Shown: positions 1 to 11,503, counted from the first letter of the stretch. The stretch is DNA of 64,000 bases from Symbiodinium natans (GCA_905221605.1 CAJNDS010000524.1:248001-312000), one strand, 5' to 3'. The notes: generated by a model from the letters alone, not told the origin. Numbers and translations: made by a program.

Positions 1-1758
1 GTCTACCTCCATGGTAGGGGGCATTCGAGGCCCTCGGCAGCGGTGCGTGAGGACCTGCTCTCCACACTTGCCAGGATGGTCGGGGGCTCAAAGTCGACTC
101 AGTTGGCTACCACTTTGTTCGTACTCTGCTGTGCTGCAAAGGCCTAGTTATCTGCCTTACATTGCGGGTAATACTAGGCGCGAGTAGAGAGGCCTGCCAG
201 AAATTTAAAGCTGATGCCCTCTAGCAAAGCTGAAAGCTGCCACGGGGCCTGTAGGCTTCCCAAGCCCTCAGCCCAGGCGACAGAGAGCCTGACTTCCATT
301 GCGGATGGCATGCAGGAAGAGACCCGTCCGCAAGAAGCTGGTAAGAAGCAAAGGCCCCGCAGTGCACAAGTCATGCACAAAGTGGCAATGGTCCATGCGC
401 AGGAGTGCACGCCAGAGACTCAAAGCACTTAAGGTCGTGGACCAGGTCGTCGACTTCCAGATGTCCAAGGCTGAAAAGGACCTCCACAGTCGAGCAGAAG
501 GCCTACTTGGCCCGAGCCTCATGACCAACTGTGGGCTCATGCAGCAACTGTGCGCCGACATGTGCCCCAAACCCCAAGCCCCTCCCAAAACCCTCATAGC
601 CCAAATACCCCAAAACCCTGACAGCAGATACAGTGTGGTGAGGCAGGAGTGCCAACCTCCTGACATTTGTGGAATGCATCGCCTTCCGACGCGTTGGCAG
701 CCCTTTGCCTGAGAGTGAGTCGGATTCAGGGCCCAAATATAGTATATAGTTCATGTAGTACAAAATAAACCAGGGGTTTCGTCTGTGACTGTGCCTCAGC
801 CAGGCATGTCGTTCTACTCAGACGGCCTCGTCTATGCTTCCTTGCAACGTGGCTGCAGGCATCCGCAATTCTTTGTCACGTGAGTTCTCTGGCAAAGGCT
901 GGTGGTTCTCCACTTTGGCATCCTGCAGCTCATTATGTTGCCAGCAGACGCTCGTCGGTAAAGTTCAGCAAGTCTCGTTTTCAAAGCCTTTCAAAAGGTC
1001 GCTCCCCCCCGCGCCCCCCCCTCTCCCGCCCCTGAATCCCCTTCCCCCCCCCCTCGCATCCACCTGAAAAGTCGTGCTGCCGCCGATCCAGGCTGTGGTT
1101 TTGATAGTGAACTCCTACAATGTCATGGACTATCAGGGAGTGCCGAGGCTGCATCAATCACGTGAGACGGTCTCCGCGCTTCAACTTGGCCTAAACCGGT
1201 CAGAATAAATTGTGCTGCAATCTCATGAGGTTATATGAGGTTTGTGGAGGTCCGAGGAGAGTCACCCAGCCGCAAATGTCCAGCAACTGAGGTCTACTTC
1301 CTTTCTTCTCTGCTGCTTGGGGCCCGTGCCCCTGGAACACGCTTTTCCGTATCCCCCGTGCGTACATCATGTGAAGGCTTCTTGACGCTTAGGAGTTGAA
1401 TTCAAGCCGCGCCCTTTCACAAGCAGGCTGAGTGGTTGTGATTCCTCCCGCGTCAGTGCAAAGGGTTCACATGCCGCCAGTCTTGGGGCAGGCTGGATCA
1501 TCATTCTCACGACAGAGGCCTTCATGCGGCCAGGCTGCAGCAAACCCTCTGTCGATTCTAGATTCGCAGTGCAGCGCTATATCCCCCATATTCCCCCATG
1601 CGAGAGTGCGAACACAAGGCTGCTCTACACCATCATTGAATATCTGTGCCGGCACATCGACCAGGCACGTCGTGGAACACGGCCCGCTGCTTCCAAAGAA
1701 TGCCTGCGCATTATTGCCATACCATAGGCAGCTCTCAGTCAACATGTTGTATATGTTA
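1..1758. other. Unassigned left-edge DNA
   Basis: No recognisable gene. A + frame is open from base 1 to a stop at about 168 and could be the end of an exon entering from the left, but it resembles no family I know. C-rich low-complexity sequence lies at 1003-1055. The short open frames elsewhere have no domain signatures. Confidence 0.4.
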
Positions 1759-1759
1759 G

Positions 1760-1818
1760 TTATATATATACACACACCTATATATATACATATGTATATA
1801 TATATATATACATATATT
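1760..1818. repeat. (TA)n-rich microsatellite
   Basis: Runs of TATATATA with CACACA and CATATG interruptions. Simple AT repeat, with no gene in the surrounding few hundred bases. Confidence 0.85.
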
Positions 1819-1829
1819 AAATGTGAGGG

Positions 1830-3730
1830 CATATTTCCTTTCCAGGCCCCCTGGACTTTCAGGTCATACTCACTCAGACTCAGTTGGCCGCCGGCCGCCT
1901 TTCAATTCATCGACGGCGTCTGCACCTCTCCAGCAAGAGAGTCGGAACCGAGGACCTAGGATTGAGAGTCTTGAGATCCCATTCACGAGGGTTGCTTCCA
2001 AGAAAGGGGAGCAACACTGAAGTCGTGATCCCGGGCCATACAGTAAAAGGCGAGGGGACGCCAATGTCAGGTGGTGAGCAAATCTTGCTTCTCATGGTTT
2101 TGCAAGCTGCTTGTTGTGGATTGCTTCTTGAAACGAACTTCACTTCGGCGGCGGGCGTCTTGTGAATCCTGAGGGGATCTTCAATTACGCCTTTCTTGTC
2201 TGGTCCAAGGTTGACCCTTCGGGCAAATCGCTTTTTCCGTATCCTGGCTCAATGCGTGAGCATCTTCCAGAGCACAGACTACAGAAGTGCATGTGTGTGT
2301 GAAGGTTGATAGTTGCTTGCTTCATGGAAGGTGATAGCATGTTTTTCCTCCTCCTGTTCTTCTTGCACGTTAGCATCACACTGGGTTGCTCACCTCAGTT
2401 GCTTGTGCATGGATGTGGCAAACAGGCAAGTTCACCATGCAGCCTGCAGAAGCGTGTGAGTGCAGACTTTTCAGTAGCGTTGCAGTCCATGCCTGGGCAG
2501 AAGCGCAGTTCATGGGTAGCCACGTCTGAGTCCAAGGAATTGCCTTTTCTCTTTACCTGCTCTTGGGTGCGTGCGTCACTCCTGAGACAGTTGCACCTGT
2601 CCTCATTGGTGTGATTGCGACGTGGCTCGGTCGCGTTCATAGAAGTGTGAACTTTTCGAGCATTGCAGTGACACGGAAACATTGTGCTGCTTCGGTACTG
2701 GTACTGCCTGTAGGATTTACGTTGGAAGGCGCACGGCAGAGTTGCTCGGCAGCAAGGAAATACGGACATTCTTCAAGGACCAAGGTTTTTGGGTTTAACT
2801 TTCATTGTTTTAAGGTGTCACTTGGTCGTTGTTCAGCTCTTTGCGGTTCAATAATTTTTTGCTAAGCATTGGTTGAAGGCTTATCTTTTCAGAAAATTGA
2901 TTTTTTTGCTTCAAAAGAGATGGTACTATGTCATAGCATGATGTGGTAAAGATGCCCAAATGCTTCGCAGAGGCTGGTGTTTTCGTCTTCGCGCAACCTT
3001 CAAGCTCAGCTCATGCTCGCGTCTCAGATGTTGGGCACTTGCAGTATTCTAATTGTACCGCCATGTCATGAAGCAAGCCAAAAACTGATGGAGTTGCTCT
3101 GTGCTGCCTCGTGATTCTGCTCAGAGAATCTCTCAACTCCCCTGCAAGCCTGCGAAATGAATCAGAGTGCATGATGTCCCCCGATTTTCCCTGATAGGAG
3201 CATGATCTCTGGGACGCAGTCAGATGCGTCTACAGCGGGTGAGGCCGGGCACATGTTTCTTGGACTGCGCCGCTCGTGCCTTGCGCGTGCCTTGCGTGTG
3301 CCCGGTCTTCTTTTGGTTCCAAGCGCCCTGTGCCGCTATGCTGCTAGGCGCTGGAGGAGACCTTGACCGAGCTTGGCAGCTCGCATCCGATGGGTCTTCG
3401 TGTGTCTCTTCCCTTCGTGGGCGCTTTGTTTTTCTTTTTTGGTTCGGCCGAAGGGGCATCCGAGAATCCGAGGACTGAACGACGCCCAAGTTCTGCTCTT
3501 CTCACTTGTCATCACTGGCCACTTGCATCGGAAGTCGTGAGAGCCCCTGACCCCTGAAAGATCCAAAAATTACTTCTGGGAAGCATCGAGTTTGAAAGTT
3601 GCTGCTTGGAATGTGTGGAGCGTGCTTTGTGCAGAATGTGGCGGCTTCAGATTCAAGGCATGTTCGCCTGTGCAGTGGCCTTCATTCTGCTGGGCAGATT
3701 CTCGTCAGAGCATTGTAATGTGGTATCCTG
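1830..3730. other. Stretch without a recognised gene
   Basis: All six frames carry only short frames with no domain or motif I recognise. Composition is ordinary mixed GC with a T-rich patch near 2860-2910. It may hold introns or unrecognised micro-exons. Confidence 0.4.
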
Positions 3731-3743
3731 ATTAGTGTGAGGG

Positions 3744-3765
3744 CCCCCCCCCCCCCCCCCCCCCC
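3744..3765. repeat. Poly-C run (about 22 C)
   Basis: An uninterrupted run of about 22 cytosines, followed by further C-rich patches to about 3855. It is one of at least nine long C or G homopolymers in the window. The exact length may be affected by sequencing. Confidence 0.85.
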
Positions 3766-3934
3766 AAACTAAATCCACCCCCGTAATAGTGTTCAAACCC
3801 CCCCAAAAATTTTCGGCCCCCCCCCGAATTTTCGGCCCCGGGCCCCCCCCCACCGGCTCCTCTTCATTTCCTCTTCGCTCCTCTTCCCTCTCCTCTTCCT
3901 CTCCTCTTCCTTTCCCTCTCCTCTTACATAATTA

Positions 3935-4012
3935 AGCTCAGGTAAGCTCAGATGAGCTCAGCTCAGGTAAGCTCAGGTAAGCTCAGGTAAGCTCAGTAAT
4001 TAAAGCTAAAGG
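3935..4012 (+). repeat. 10-bp minisatellite GGTAAGCTCA
   Basis: The unit GGTAAGCTCA repeats at least five times with small variants (GATGAGCTCA, AAAGGTAAGAGCTCA). Each unit contains AGGTAAG, which matches a consensus 5' splice donor, so the block is an array of donor-like sites just upstream of the 199-bp repeats. Confidence 0.8.
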
Positions 4013-4036
4013 TAAGAGCTCAGGTAAACTTAGGTA

Positions 4037-4560
4037 CCCTCCCCCCGAAAACCTTGACATTATTGTGGGGGTGCAATTTTTTTTTTTTAATGGGGTTCGG
4101 GGCAGCACGTGGACTACCCCCTTCAAAATTTGATGGCTAGGCCTCCTCAGATAAGCGAAGTCATAAGGAATCCTTGTTTTCCGGCCTGGTCGTCGACCCT
4201 GAACCCGGGAAGCTTGAAGGCGCGCCCCCCCGCCCCCCTCCCCCCGAAAACCTTGACAGTATTGTGGGGGTGCAATTTTTTTTTAATGGGCTTCGGGGCA
4301 GCACGTGGACTACCCCCTTCAAAATTTGATGGCTAGGCCTCCTCAGATAAGCGAAGTCATAAGGAATCCTTGTTTTCAGGCCTGGTCGTAGACCCTGAAC
4401 CCGGGAAGCTTGAAGGCCAGCCCCCCCCCCCTAGCTGCTCTTCTTTTGCTCTTTTCTTTCATCATCTTCTTCTCTTTTTTTCTCTGTTCCGAAACCCATG
4501 CCCGAAAAACTTTACTTTATTGTGGGGGGGCAATCCAAATTGGGTCTCCTGAATAATTTT
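4037..4560 (+). repeat. Two full 199-bp direct repeats plus a partial third
   Basis: The unit starts CCCCCCGAAAACCTTGACA, continues with TTGTGGGGGTGCAAT and a poly-T tract, then GGCTAGGCCTCCTCAGATAA, and ends CGGGAAGCTTGAAGG. The first two copies are 199 bp apart (starts near 4042 and 4241) and nearly identical apart from poly-T length. A third, diverged start lies near 4500. CTCCTCAGATAAG is A- and T-flanked but I see no coding sense. The function is unknown; it looks like a young tandem duplication of a dispersed element. Confidence 0.8.
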
Positions 4561-5584
4561 TGGAAAACTTTTCATTATTGAGGGGGTCCAGACTAATCAG
4601 GATACGACATTATGGGATTCCCGAGCATAAACAAATCAAAGATGATGAAAACACATACGCATACGAACGCACATACCAGAACCAAAACCACGAACACGAG
4701 TCAAACACGCAAATGCTTGCTAATGCAGGTACTGTCCTACTTCTACTCTTGATGCAAGTGCAGAGTGCGAGCACAATCACGAAAACTAGTACAAGTACCA
4801 ACTCAAAATACTAAGCTAGCAGTTCTGAATTAAGCAATAAACGATGCATGCTGCATGCTAAAAATGTCTAGTAATCCATCTGATCCAGAGGAAGGGATGG
4901 GGAGCTGTGAAATGCAACATTGTCTCTGTATCGGAAGTATGGCATCGAGTTTGTTGCTAGGGAGCTGTTTTTTTTTTTTTTGTCTGTGCAGGTTTGCTTC
5001 TGCCTCGCTGAAAGGAGGTTTGTCAGTAGCGTGTGCACTGCGGTTGCCTCAACGAGATACCACTCCTGGGTGGTTCTATAAGAGAGCTTGCAATGCAACT
5101 CTTGCCGTTCGGTGCGGCTCCTGTGGCATGCTTGCAGACAAGCTCCCTTCGTCAACAAGAAATTTGACACCAAATCGGTAAAGGTCCATGTCATTGCTGG
5201 ATGGGCTTGATTCTTTTGAAGGGAAGGCTTGGGGCGATGGTGAAGGTAGGCAGTGGAGGGAGCCTCGAGGCTGGATCCTCCACGGGAGGTTGGTACTACA
5301 AGTTGTTGGTATGCTGATTGTTCTTGTAATTAGTTGTTATTAGTATTATTATTGGTATTATGATTATTGTTAATTGGCATTCTGTGAGAAGTAGCTGCAA
5401 CCGAAAGACGTGTATAGCAGCGACGACAACAGGAACACCACTAACAGCACGTTGCCTCTGCAGTTCTGGGGCTCTGAAGCCCAGGCTCCCTGTTCATCAC
5501 CGCAGATTCCATTGCCCCTGCCTTCATCTCCGGGCTGGCGACGATCACCGGAGACACCTTGAAGCAATCATCAGGGAACGAAGT
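4560..5584. other. Stretch without a recognised gene
   Basis: No gene family is visible. It contains a poly-T tract at about 4970-4981 and AT-rich sequence at about 5300-5370 with TTATTATTAT-like repeats. Open frames are short and unremarkable. Confidence 0.4.
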
Positions 5585-5693
5585 GGGGGGTTTCCGAGAA
5601 TAGGGGTACCTTCTTGGGGGCCCTTTTAATACGGGGATCCCATTTATTCCGGGGGTCTATATTTAGGGGTCCCTTGTGATCGTAAACCCCCCC
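5585..5693. mobile_element. MITE-like element, copy A
   Basis: About 109 bp that begins GGGGGGTTTCCGAGAATAGG and ends CGTAAACCCCCC, so the ends are complementary. It aligns along its length to 38364-38473, sharing GGGGATCC, GGGGGTCTATA, GGGTCCCTT and CGTAAACCCCC in order. It has no coding capacity. A non-autonomous inverted-repeat element is the simplest reading. Target duplications are not evident. Confidence 0.6.
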
Positions 5694-5836
5694 AAGCCTT
5701 GCAAAGAACCTCAGATGTGAAGGGGCCCGAAGCCGGCTCCCGGAAGCTCTTGGTGTCGGCTGCTTTCGTGTTACCTCAAAGGGCAGCCCTTCAACTGGTT
5801 CAGAGAACTGGGGGGGGGGGGCAGGGCGACTTAGGG

Positions 5837-5930
5837 CCTTACTTGGAGGTTCATGGCACTTAGTAACCAATTATAACTGTATAAGTGCAGTTATATGTGG
5901 TTAATAAGTGCCATGAACCCCCAAGTAGGG
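5837..5930. repeat. Foldback palindrome, about 43-bp arms
   Basis: The left arm 5837-5879 (CCTTACTTGGAGGTTCATGG...) and right arm 5888-5930 (...CCATGAACCCCCAAGTAGGG) are near-perfect reverse complements around an 8-nt loop. A related palindrome with arms starting TTACTTGAAGGTTCATG lies at 45966-46075, inside a GST intron, so this is a dispersed foldback family and not a unique hairpin. Confidence 0.8.
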
Positions 5931-6482
5931 TTCTGCACATGTCGGGTGATGAATCTCCAAGGCGCTGGCAGCTGCTCGGGGGGGAGCTGGCGCCGAGGAC
6001 ACGGATGCTGACCCTGAGTGGCCCTAAACCCTACACTTGTCCCGCTCTGCAGATGTCAGGACACCCTCTTGAAGTTTGAGGCCCTGAAGAACTTCAACGC
6101 GAAAGTGCAAGAGGCTTGCTTTCGGCTTTAGGGCCTAGGGTGCACAATCTATGGTTTGTGAGAGTTGCCAGCAACTTCGGCAGGTGCAGAAGTTCTCTCA
6201 ACAGGCTAATGATGTGCGGGACTCGGTTGCACTGCGTGTTGTCGAAGGTGCAGCCGGCCTGCCGGCCTCTGCACAAGCAGGCGGCAAGCTCTTCGGAATC
6301 CATTTTCACATGTCCACCTCACGACTCCCACCTTTTTCTCCAACACGCACGGTAAACCTAAAACTTCTCGCCAAGGCCGCCCAAGCGGCCAAAAATGCGA
6401 CAAAGCAGACGGTGGAAGGCCGATGCTTGGGAACCGCATTCCACCGGAGCTTCTGGCTCATCATGGTAGGGCTCATAGGGCC
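5931..6482. other. Stretch without a recognised gene
   Basis: Open frames on both strands are short and match no family I recognise. It runs directly into a telomere-like repeat block. Confidence 0.35.
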
Positions 6483-6558
6483 TTAGGGGTTTTTAGGGTT
6501 TAGGGTTTTTTAGGGTTTTAGGGTTTTAGGGTTTTAGGGTTTTAGGGTTTAGGGTTTC
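6483..6558 (+). repeat. Interstitial telomere-like array, T3-5AGGG
   Basis: About ten G-rich repeats on the + strand, mixing TTTAGGG and TTTTAGGG units. Internal position and unit variation make this an interstitial array and not a chromosome end. Confidence 0.85.
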
Positions 6559-6829
6559 GGGCCGCTACTTCAGAGGTACACTGCAGCTGCTACGCGTGCA
6601 TAGTGATGCTGACGATAGCTGCTCCTTCCTTGGACCCCCAGCTTTCGCCTTAAGGCTATATACAGTGTAAGTGTGTGTGTGTCGTGTGCATATTTTGTTC
6701 CGCAGGAGCCCAGACTGCCAAAACGGCGGTGACGGCGCCGACCGCGTCAATCGCAGGAGAGCTGCGCGTGTTCCGCAGCTTACGGCTTAGGGCGCAGGAG
6801 CTTTAGGACAGGATCTTGGGTTCAAAAGC

Positions 6830-6925
6830 TATGACTATTATCATCATTCTTATTATTATCATTACTCTTATGATGATGAAGAAGATGATGACTATTAATA
6901 TTATTATTAATATTATTACTCATGA
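6830..6925. repeat. ATT/TGA trinucleotide-rich block
   Basis: Imperfect TTATTATTA, GATGATGAA and TATTAATATTATTA repeats. A similar AAT/AAG-rich block lies at 7443-7535. Both are noncoding low-complexity sequence upstream of the first recognised gene. Confidence 0.75.
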
Positions 6926-7442
6926 CGTAAGTACACCGGTTTAGGTGTTTTGGGGAATGGCGTTGTAGAGGTTGTCCGTGCGCTGAGATCCGGACAGTTG
7001 ATGTTCCCTTCACAGAGCTCTCGCTCATGACCCCGAGTCTCTTCTTGTCCGCCTCTCCGGCTCCATTCAAAAGACCATTGCCTGGCTACCTGACCATGTG
7101 TATCAAACCGCGCAGCTTCAGCATCCAAACATGACAGATGCCAGCAACCTGAGCTGGTTCATCAGCCATGTCGTTAGCATTCATCCTGCACAGAACCGTC
7201 GCAGTCCTGGAGACATTGCTGAGAGTGCCATGAAAAATCTATCATCCTAGAGTCCTAGACCATAGCAGCACAGATATCCCGTCCTGCGCGCGCCGCTTGC
7301 CCTTTCCCGGGGCCACCATTCTCAGATGCGGCCGGTGGCGCTGCGAAAACTATGAGTCCTGCCGGGACCTGGGACAGCTTGCTTCATGGATCATGGCGAT
7401 GCATCGGAGAATGTCGTGGAGCAGAGGACGCCGCACCTTAGA

Positions 7443-7535
7443 ATATAGCAATAATAATCATAATAATAGTAGTAATAGTAGTAATTAATAATAATAAGAA
7501 GAATAAGAATAATATTAATAATAGTTATATACTGG
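7443..7535. repeat. AAT-rich microsatellite block
   Basis: AATAATAATCATAATAATAG-type trinucleotide repeats followed by AATAATAATAAG and AATATTAATAATAG. No coding sense. Confidence 0.75.
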
Positions 7536-7767
7536 GTGCAGCGTGGCCTTGCGGCAGGATCTCCAACATGCGGAGATGCACTGCTCACCTACATGATCTG
7601 ACGCTGCTTCGTGGCACGACGTCTGCCGTGCTCCTGAACAAGTTTGGGTGTATCATGCAGTCAACCACGGGCGGCACAGGCACTGTCATTGATGGCACCT
7701 CGGGCTGTTTTTTTGCCTTTGTACACTTAGCTCATCTATCACAAAAAGACGCATACCCCTTTGAAGA

Positions 7768-10640
7768 TCCAGAAAAGGTGAGAATGACTTTGACAAGAGC
7801 TACGTCGTCGGAGAGCTGGACATCTTCTTATCCCACAGCTGCTCGGTTTTGTTTCACTTCCATAGCTTGGTCATGTGAAATGTGGGGTCAGGGTTTCGGG
7901 GTTTACGGTTTAGGGCTTGGGGCTTAGGACTTAGTTTTCAGAAGCTTTGGACGCCGTAGCCTGACATGCCAGGCTGGCATGCCTGCTGGTGGATGAAGTA
8001 CTTGACGTTGCTGTACTACTTCAACGCCTTGCCGGCGACCATCACGGCATCCTAGCTCCCTTAGTTTCAAAATGTTTTCATAGCAACTGCTTTGTATGAT
8101 TGCCATGCAGCGATTGACAGGGAAGAGTTGACGCTGCAAGGCCGTGGCAACAGGACTGATGTGGTGCGCGCTGCAGTATCGCATCGGATGCATTGGCGTG
8201 CTCAGCTGGCGTGGCTTCTTTCCAAGCTCTGTGCTGTTCTTCATTGTGCTGCTGCGCGACAGAAGAAGAGCTTGTAAGACTTGTGCCAGTGTGAGCTGTT
8301 TCGAAGCTGTGAGAAAGACATGATTTGGGCTCTTTCAGGTTCTCTTGGCATCACATGCGTGCACTCCTGGAGTCCTACAGAATCTCGATCTTCCTCGACA
8401 AAGTTTGCATCGACCAGAAAGACGAGCGAAGGACGGGGGTCTCCCTTCGCAAGCTTTCCTCTGGCTTTCATTGCTTTCCTCGTGTTTCGCTGCAGGAAGA
8501 CGCAGGGGATCAACGCCATTGGCGGCATTTTGAATCGATCTCGCACACTGCTGGTTGCTTGGGACCGGACATACTTTACGAGACTTTGGTGCGGACCTCA
8601 GTCGCCTTTTGAGAAATCCGTCGAACACAGGCAGAAAATGGGCATCTTAGAGGGAATGGAGGGGGCCTCTCTGTTCCGGGTCTTATGCATCTTAAGCCCC
8701 TTTGGGAAGGGCAACTCTGAATCCTCAACCCCTGCACCCTGATGCCATGACATCCTACATCCTCTGACACTTAGGGAGAATAGGAAAAAAGAGGGTCCCA
8801 AACCCAAAATCCCAAAACCTGAGCCTTAGAAACCCTCAACCCGAACAGGACCAAACCAGCCCAACAAAAAAAAAACAACAGAAAACCCGAACTAAAGCTC
8901 AAGTTTACAACCTTGAGCCCTAGGAACACCAACTTTAGGTCTTCTATCTAAAGCCTAAACCCTAAACCCTAAACCCTAAACCCTGAACCCTAAACCCCAA
9001 ACACTAAACCCTAGACCTTAAACCCTGAACCCCTGAACCCTACAAGCCTCTGAAAAGGGCCCCCCCCCCCCCCCCCCCCGCCACCGGCCACGGAGGTGCA
9101 GCTTCGAGTTGGCCGCCTTCTACCACTCCAGGCTCTACGACTCGAAGTCCGCGGGGAGAGTGGTGCTACTGCCGATCATCCTGGGAAGGTGGGGTGTAGG
9201 GTTTAGGGTTTAGGGTTTAGGGTTTAGGGTTTAGGGTTTAGGGTTTAGGGTTTAGGGTTTAGGGTTTAGGGTGTCGGGTTTAGAGGGCGTATAGGTTGGT
9301 CTCCGTTGCGCTTATTTTGATTTGTTTTTTTTGTGAGGCCTCCTCAGGCCTCCTCAGACTTTTTTTTGCGGGGAGGGGGGTTAGGCTTGGTGTTGATGCT
9401 CGAAGGCCCCTGGACAACCATCCGAAAACCCTAAAAGCCCCAAGTAAGCTGTCTAGGACCAGGGCCCTAAACCGGGTAACCCTAAACCCTAAAGCCTAAA
9501 CCCTAAACCCTTGAAAGGGTGATTTCTGAGATTGCGATCTGCACCTGGATACTGGAGTTGCTGCGCGTTCACATGCCGGACAATGCCGCCGGCCTGCGGT
9601 CTGCGGCGCTTCTCCTGGTTTCTTGGATCCTTAGGGTTTAGGGTTTAGGGTTTAGGGTTTAGGGTTTAGGGTTTAGGGTTTAGGGTTTAGGGTTTAGGGT
9701 GAAAGGTAAGGGGCTTCAGGGCCCTGAGCGGTCCGAAGCGTGTATCGCCGAGGCCGAGGGGCCCGTGCCTTTTTTGTTTTGTTTGCTTTTGCTGGGGCTC
9801 CCTTCATTTTCAGTACATCGAAGAGAAGCGCGGGCCGGAAAAGTGCGTCCACCGCGCTTTTCAAGCGCCATCAGTGTCGCCGGAGTCGAAGCTGAGGTGA
9901 GCATGGCTTTTGCGACCCGCTTCTATGACTTCCTGATGGAGGTCAACGAGTTGAAGGCGGAGCTCGCGGTTTTTTCCGCTCAGAACGCGCAGTGCTTCTG
10001 CTGTAGCAATCGGCATTTGAATCCTGCTACTGGGGAGCGGCTGTCTTGCGACCGAGCGCTGGTCAATGCATCCATTGCACATTGGCACCTCGGCTGTTCG
10101 GGAAGGATCTTCCTAAGACCTCTCCTGCTTCACTTACTGGCACTGCAGAGGAGTCATGAAGAGTCATGTAGGGTTGCAGGTTGCAGTCTCAAGTGCAAGA
10201 GTAGAATCTCATGTTGGATCGGAGACCCCTCTAGCATTGCCTCGATCCTGAATAGCCTTAGCAAACATGACTCTCTAGGGAGCACGCCCCTGCCAAAGGG
10301 GATCCAACATGACCTCACATCGAGAGCAGCTCGGGGTTCCAAGGTATGGCGATGATGACGAGAAAGAGGGCCTAACCACCTTTAATGATGCTAAGCTGAT
10401 GAATCGTGCTTGTGTGCTGTTTTCTGCTGTGTTGTCCTGTAGCTCTGGGCTCATGTGTCTAACACTGCAGCTGGCCCGTGCCATTCCGATACGTCATGGT
10501 GCAAAGGAGCTGATCCGTGGGCGCTTCAGTGAAGAAGTGGGCGAAGCCATACGCGGAGCACGAATGCCCTTTCACTTTGTGCTGGTGGCTTCTGTGTGGC
10601 CTGCGATGCACCAGCTTGACTACATTGGCGAGGCAGGGCT
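7768..10640 (+). CDS. Multi-exon TIR-like membrane protein gene
   Basis: The gene is reconstructed from exons whose frames join. Exon 1, about 7768-7850, encodes GELDIFLSHSCS. An exon near 8190-8270 gives a hydrophobic stretch (SSVLFFIVLLRDRRR). Exon 8339-8431 encodes RISIFLDKVCIDQKDERR. Exon 8496-8588 encodes GINAIGGILNRSRTLLVAW and YFTRLW. Exon 9096-9188 continues WCSFELAAFYHSRLYDSK. The order SHS, FLDK.CI.Q, LLV.W..YF.RLWC.FELA.F is the TIR-like module abundant in dinoflagellates; I infer the TIR-like fold from the pattern. Exons at about 9895-10096 (CFCCSNRHLNPATGERLSCDR) and 10468-10638 (RFSEEVGEAIRGARMPF, then WPAMHQLD) resemble the Cys-rich tail that follows this module, and are less certain. 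The 64-nt intron 8432-8495 needs a GA donor. The 8589-9095 intron carries a telomere array and is flanked by repeats of GGTGC. Function unknown. Confidence 0.65.
8951..9040 (-). repeat. Interstitial telomere-like array, CCCTAAA
   Basis: C-rich CCCTAAA repeats on the + strand with variants (CCCTGAA, CCCCAAA). It lies in the intron upstream of the RLWC.FELA exon (9096-9188) of the TIR-like gene. Confidence 0.85.
9060..9080. repeat. Poly-C run
   Basis: About 20 cytosines in the same intron, just before the exon at 9096. Confidence 0.85.
9197..9271 (+). repeat. Interstitial telomere-like array, TTTAGGG
   Basis: About ten near-perfect TTTAGGG units beginning right after the exon at 9096-9188. 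The orientation is opposite to the array at 8951-9040, so the exon sits between inverted telomeric arrays. Confidence 0.9.
9631..9701 (+). repeat. Interstitial telomere-like array, TTTAGGG
   Basis: Ten near-perfect TTTAGGG units in a further presumed intron of the TIR-like gene. Between this and the preceding array, 9296-9335 encodes a hydrophobic MVSVALILICFF-type stretch that may be another exon. Confidence 0.9.
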
Positions 10641-10732
10641 GACGTGTGCCTTTTGCATTGGTTGTTGGCTAGATTCGTTCATTCATTCATTCCTTCATAT
10701 TCTCTCCATCTCTGTCCTCTGTCTCTGTCCTC

Positions 10733-10835
10733 TGCCTCTGCCTCTGCCTCTGCCTCTGCCTCTGCCTCTGCCTCTGCCTCTGTCTCTGTCTCTGTCTCTG
10801 CCTCTGGCTCTCTCTCTCTCGCTCTCTTTCTTTTT
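10733..10835 (+). repeat. (CTCTGC)n hexanucleotide repeat
   Basis: A run of CCTCTG hexamers grading into TCTCTG and CTCTCTCT. All three minus-strand frames stay open through it (QRQRQR, EAEAEA), which is a composition artefact and not evidence of a gene. Confidence 0.9.
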
Positions 10836-10959
10836 CTCTTACACTTGCTGATAGCTGGTTTTCGAGGGGAGTCCAAGTTTGCAAGACGTGCTTCTGTACT
10901 ACCCAGCATCACCGTGGACCAAGACAAGGCAACTCCGAACACCTGATGAAGTCGCAGAC

Positions 10960-11503
10960 AATCATACTAATCACAAGAATAACAATCGTAGAATCCTGTT
11001 AGTTTTTGGACTCAAAAATCTAGTTGTTTCTTTATTTGATACATTCTTTTTTTACGTTTTAGAACTGCATCAAAATCATTTAATACGTCTTCATCGTCTG
11101 TACATGAATACGGTTTACAGTAATTGTTTCATAAATATGGTTTAAGAGTAACAAGTCATTTTCTTTAATGCCATACATAGTTTTAAATTCCTTGGGTCTG
11201 TTACGAAACTAAATGATCAAATAGTTGATCGAATATTGTAATGAGCACAAAATGTTACGTTTTCTGTGTTTGTTGTAAATTCTGAGTTTGTGACAACATT
11301 GAATAATTTATCAATTGCCTTGCACCAAACAAGGCTAAGGCGTAATCCTGAGGCACGTCACTTACCAATTTTCCTTGCCCCAAACAAGGCTAAGGCGTAA
11401 ATATCCCGAGGCACGTGACTCAAACGGGGCAAGAGCGAAGACGCAAAAACTAGCACAGCGAGCAGGGAAAAAGCGGCGCGAGACGGAATCCATGCCAAAA
11501 AGC
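10960..11503. other. AT-rich intergenic stretch with a duplicated 52-55-bp unit
   Basis: No gene seen. The sequence is distinctly AT-richer than its surroundings to about 11310. Two direct copies of CAAACAAGGCTAAGGCGTAA with flanking sequence (GAGGCACGT) follow at about 11313-11364 and 11369-11421. A likely 3'-flank or intergenic spacer. Confidence 0.55.
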
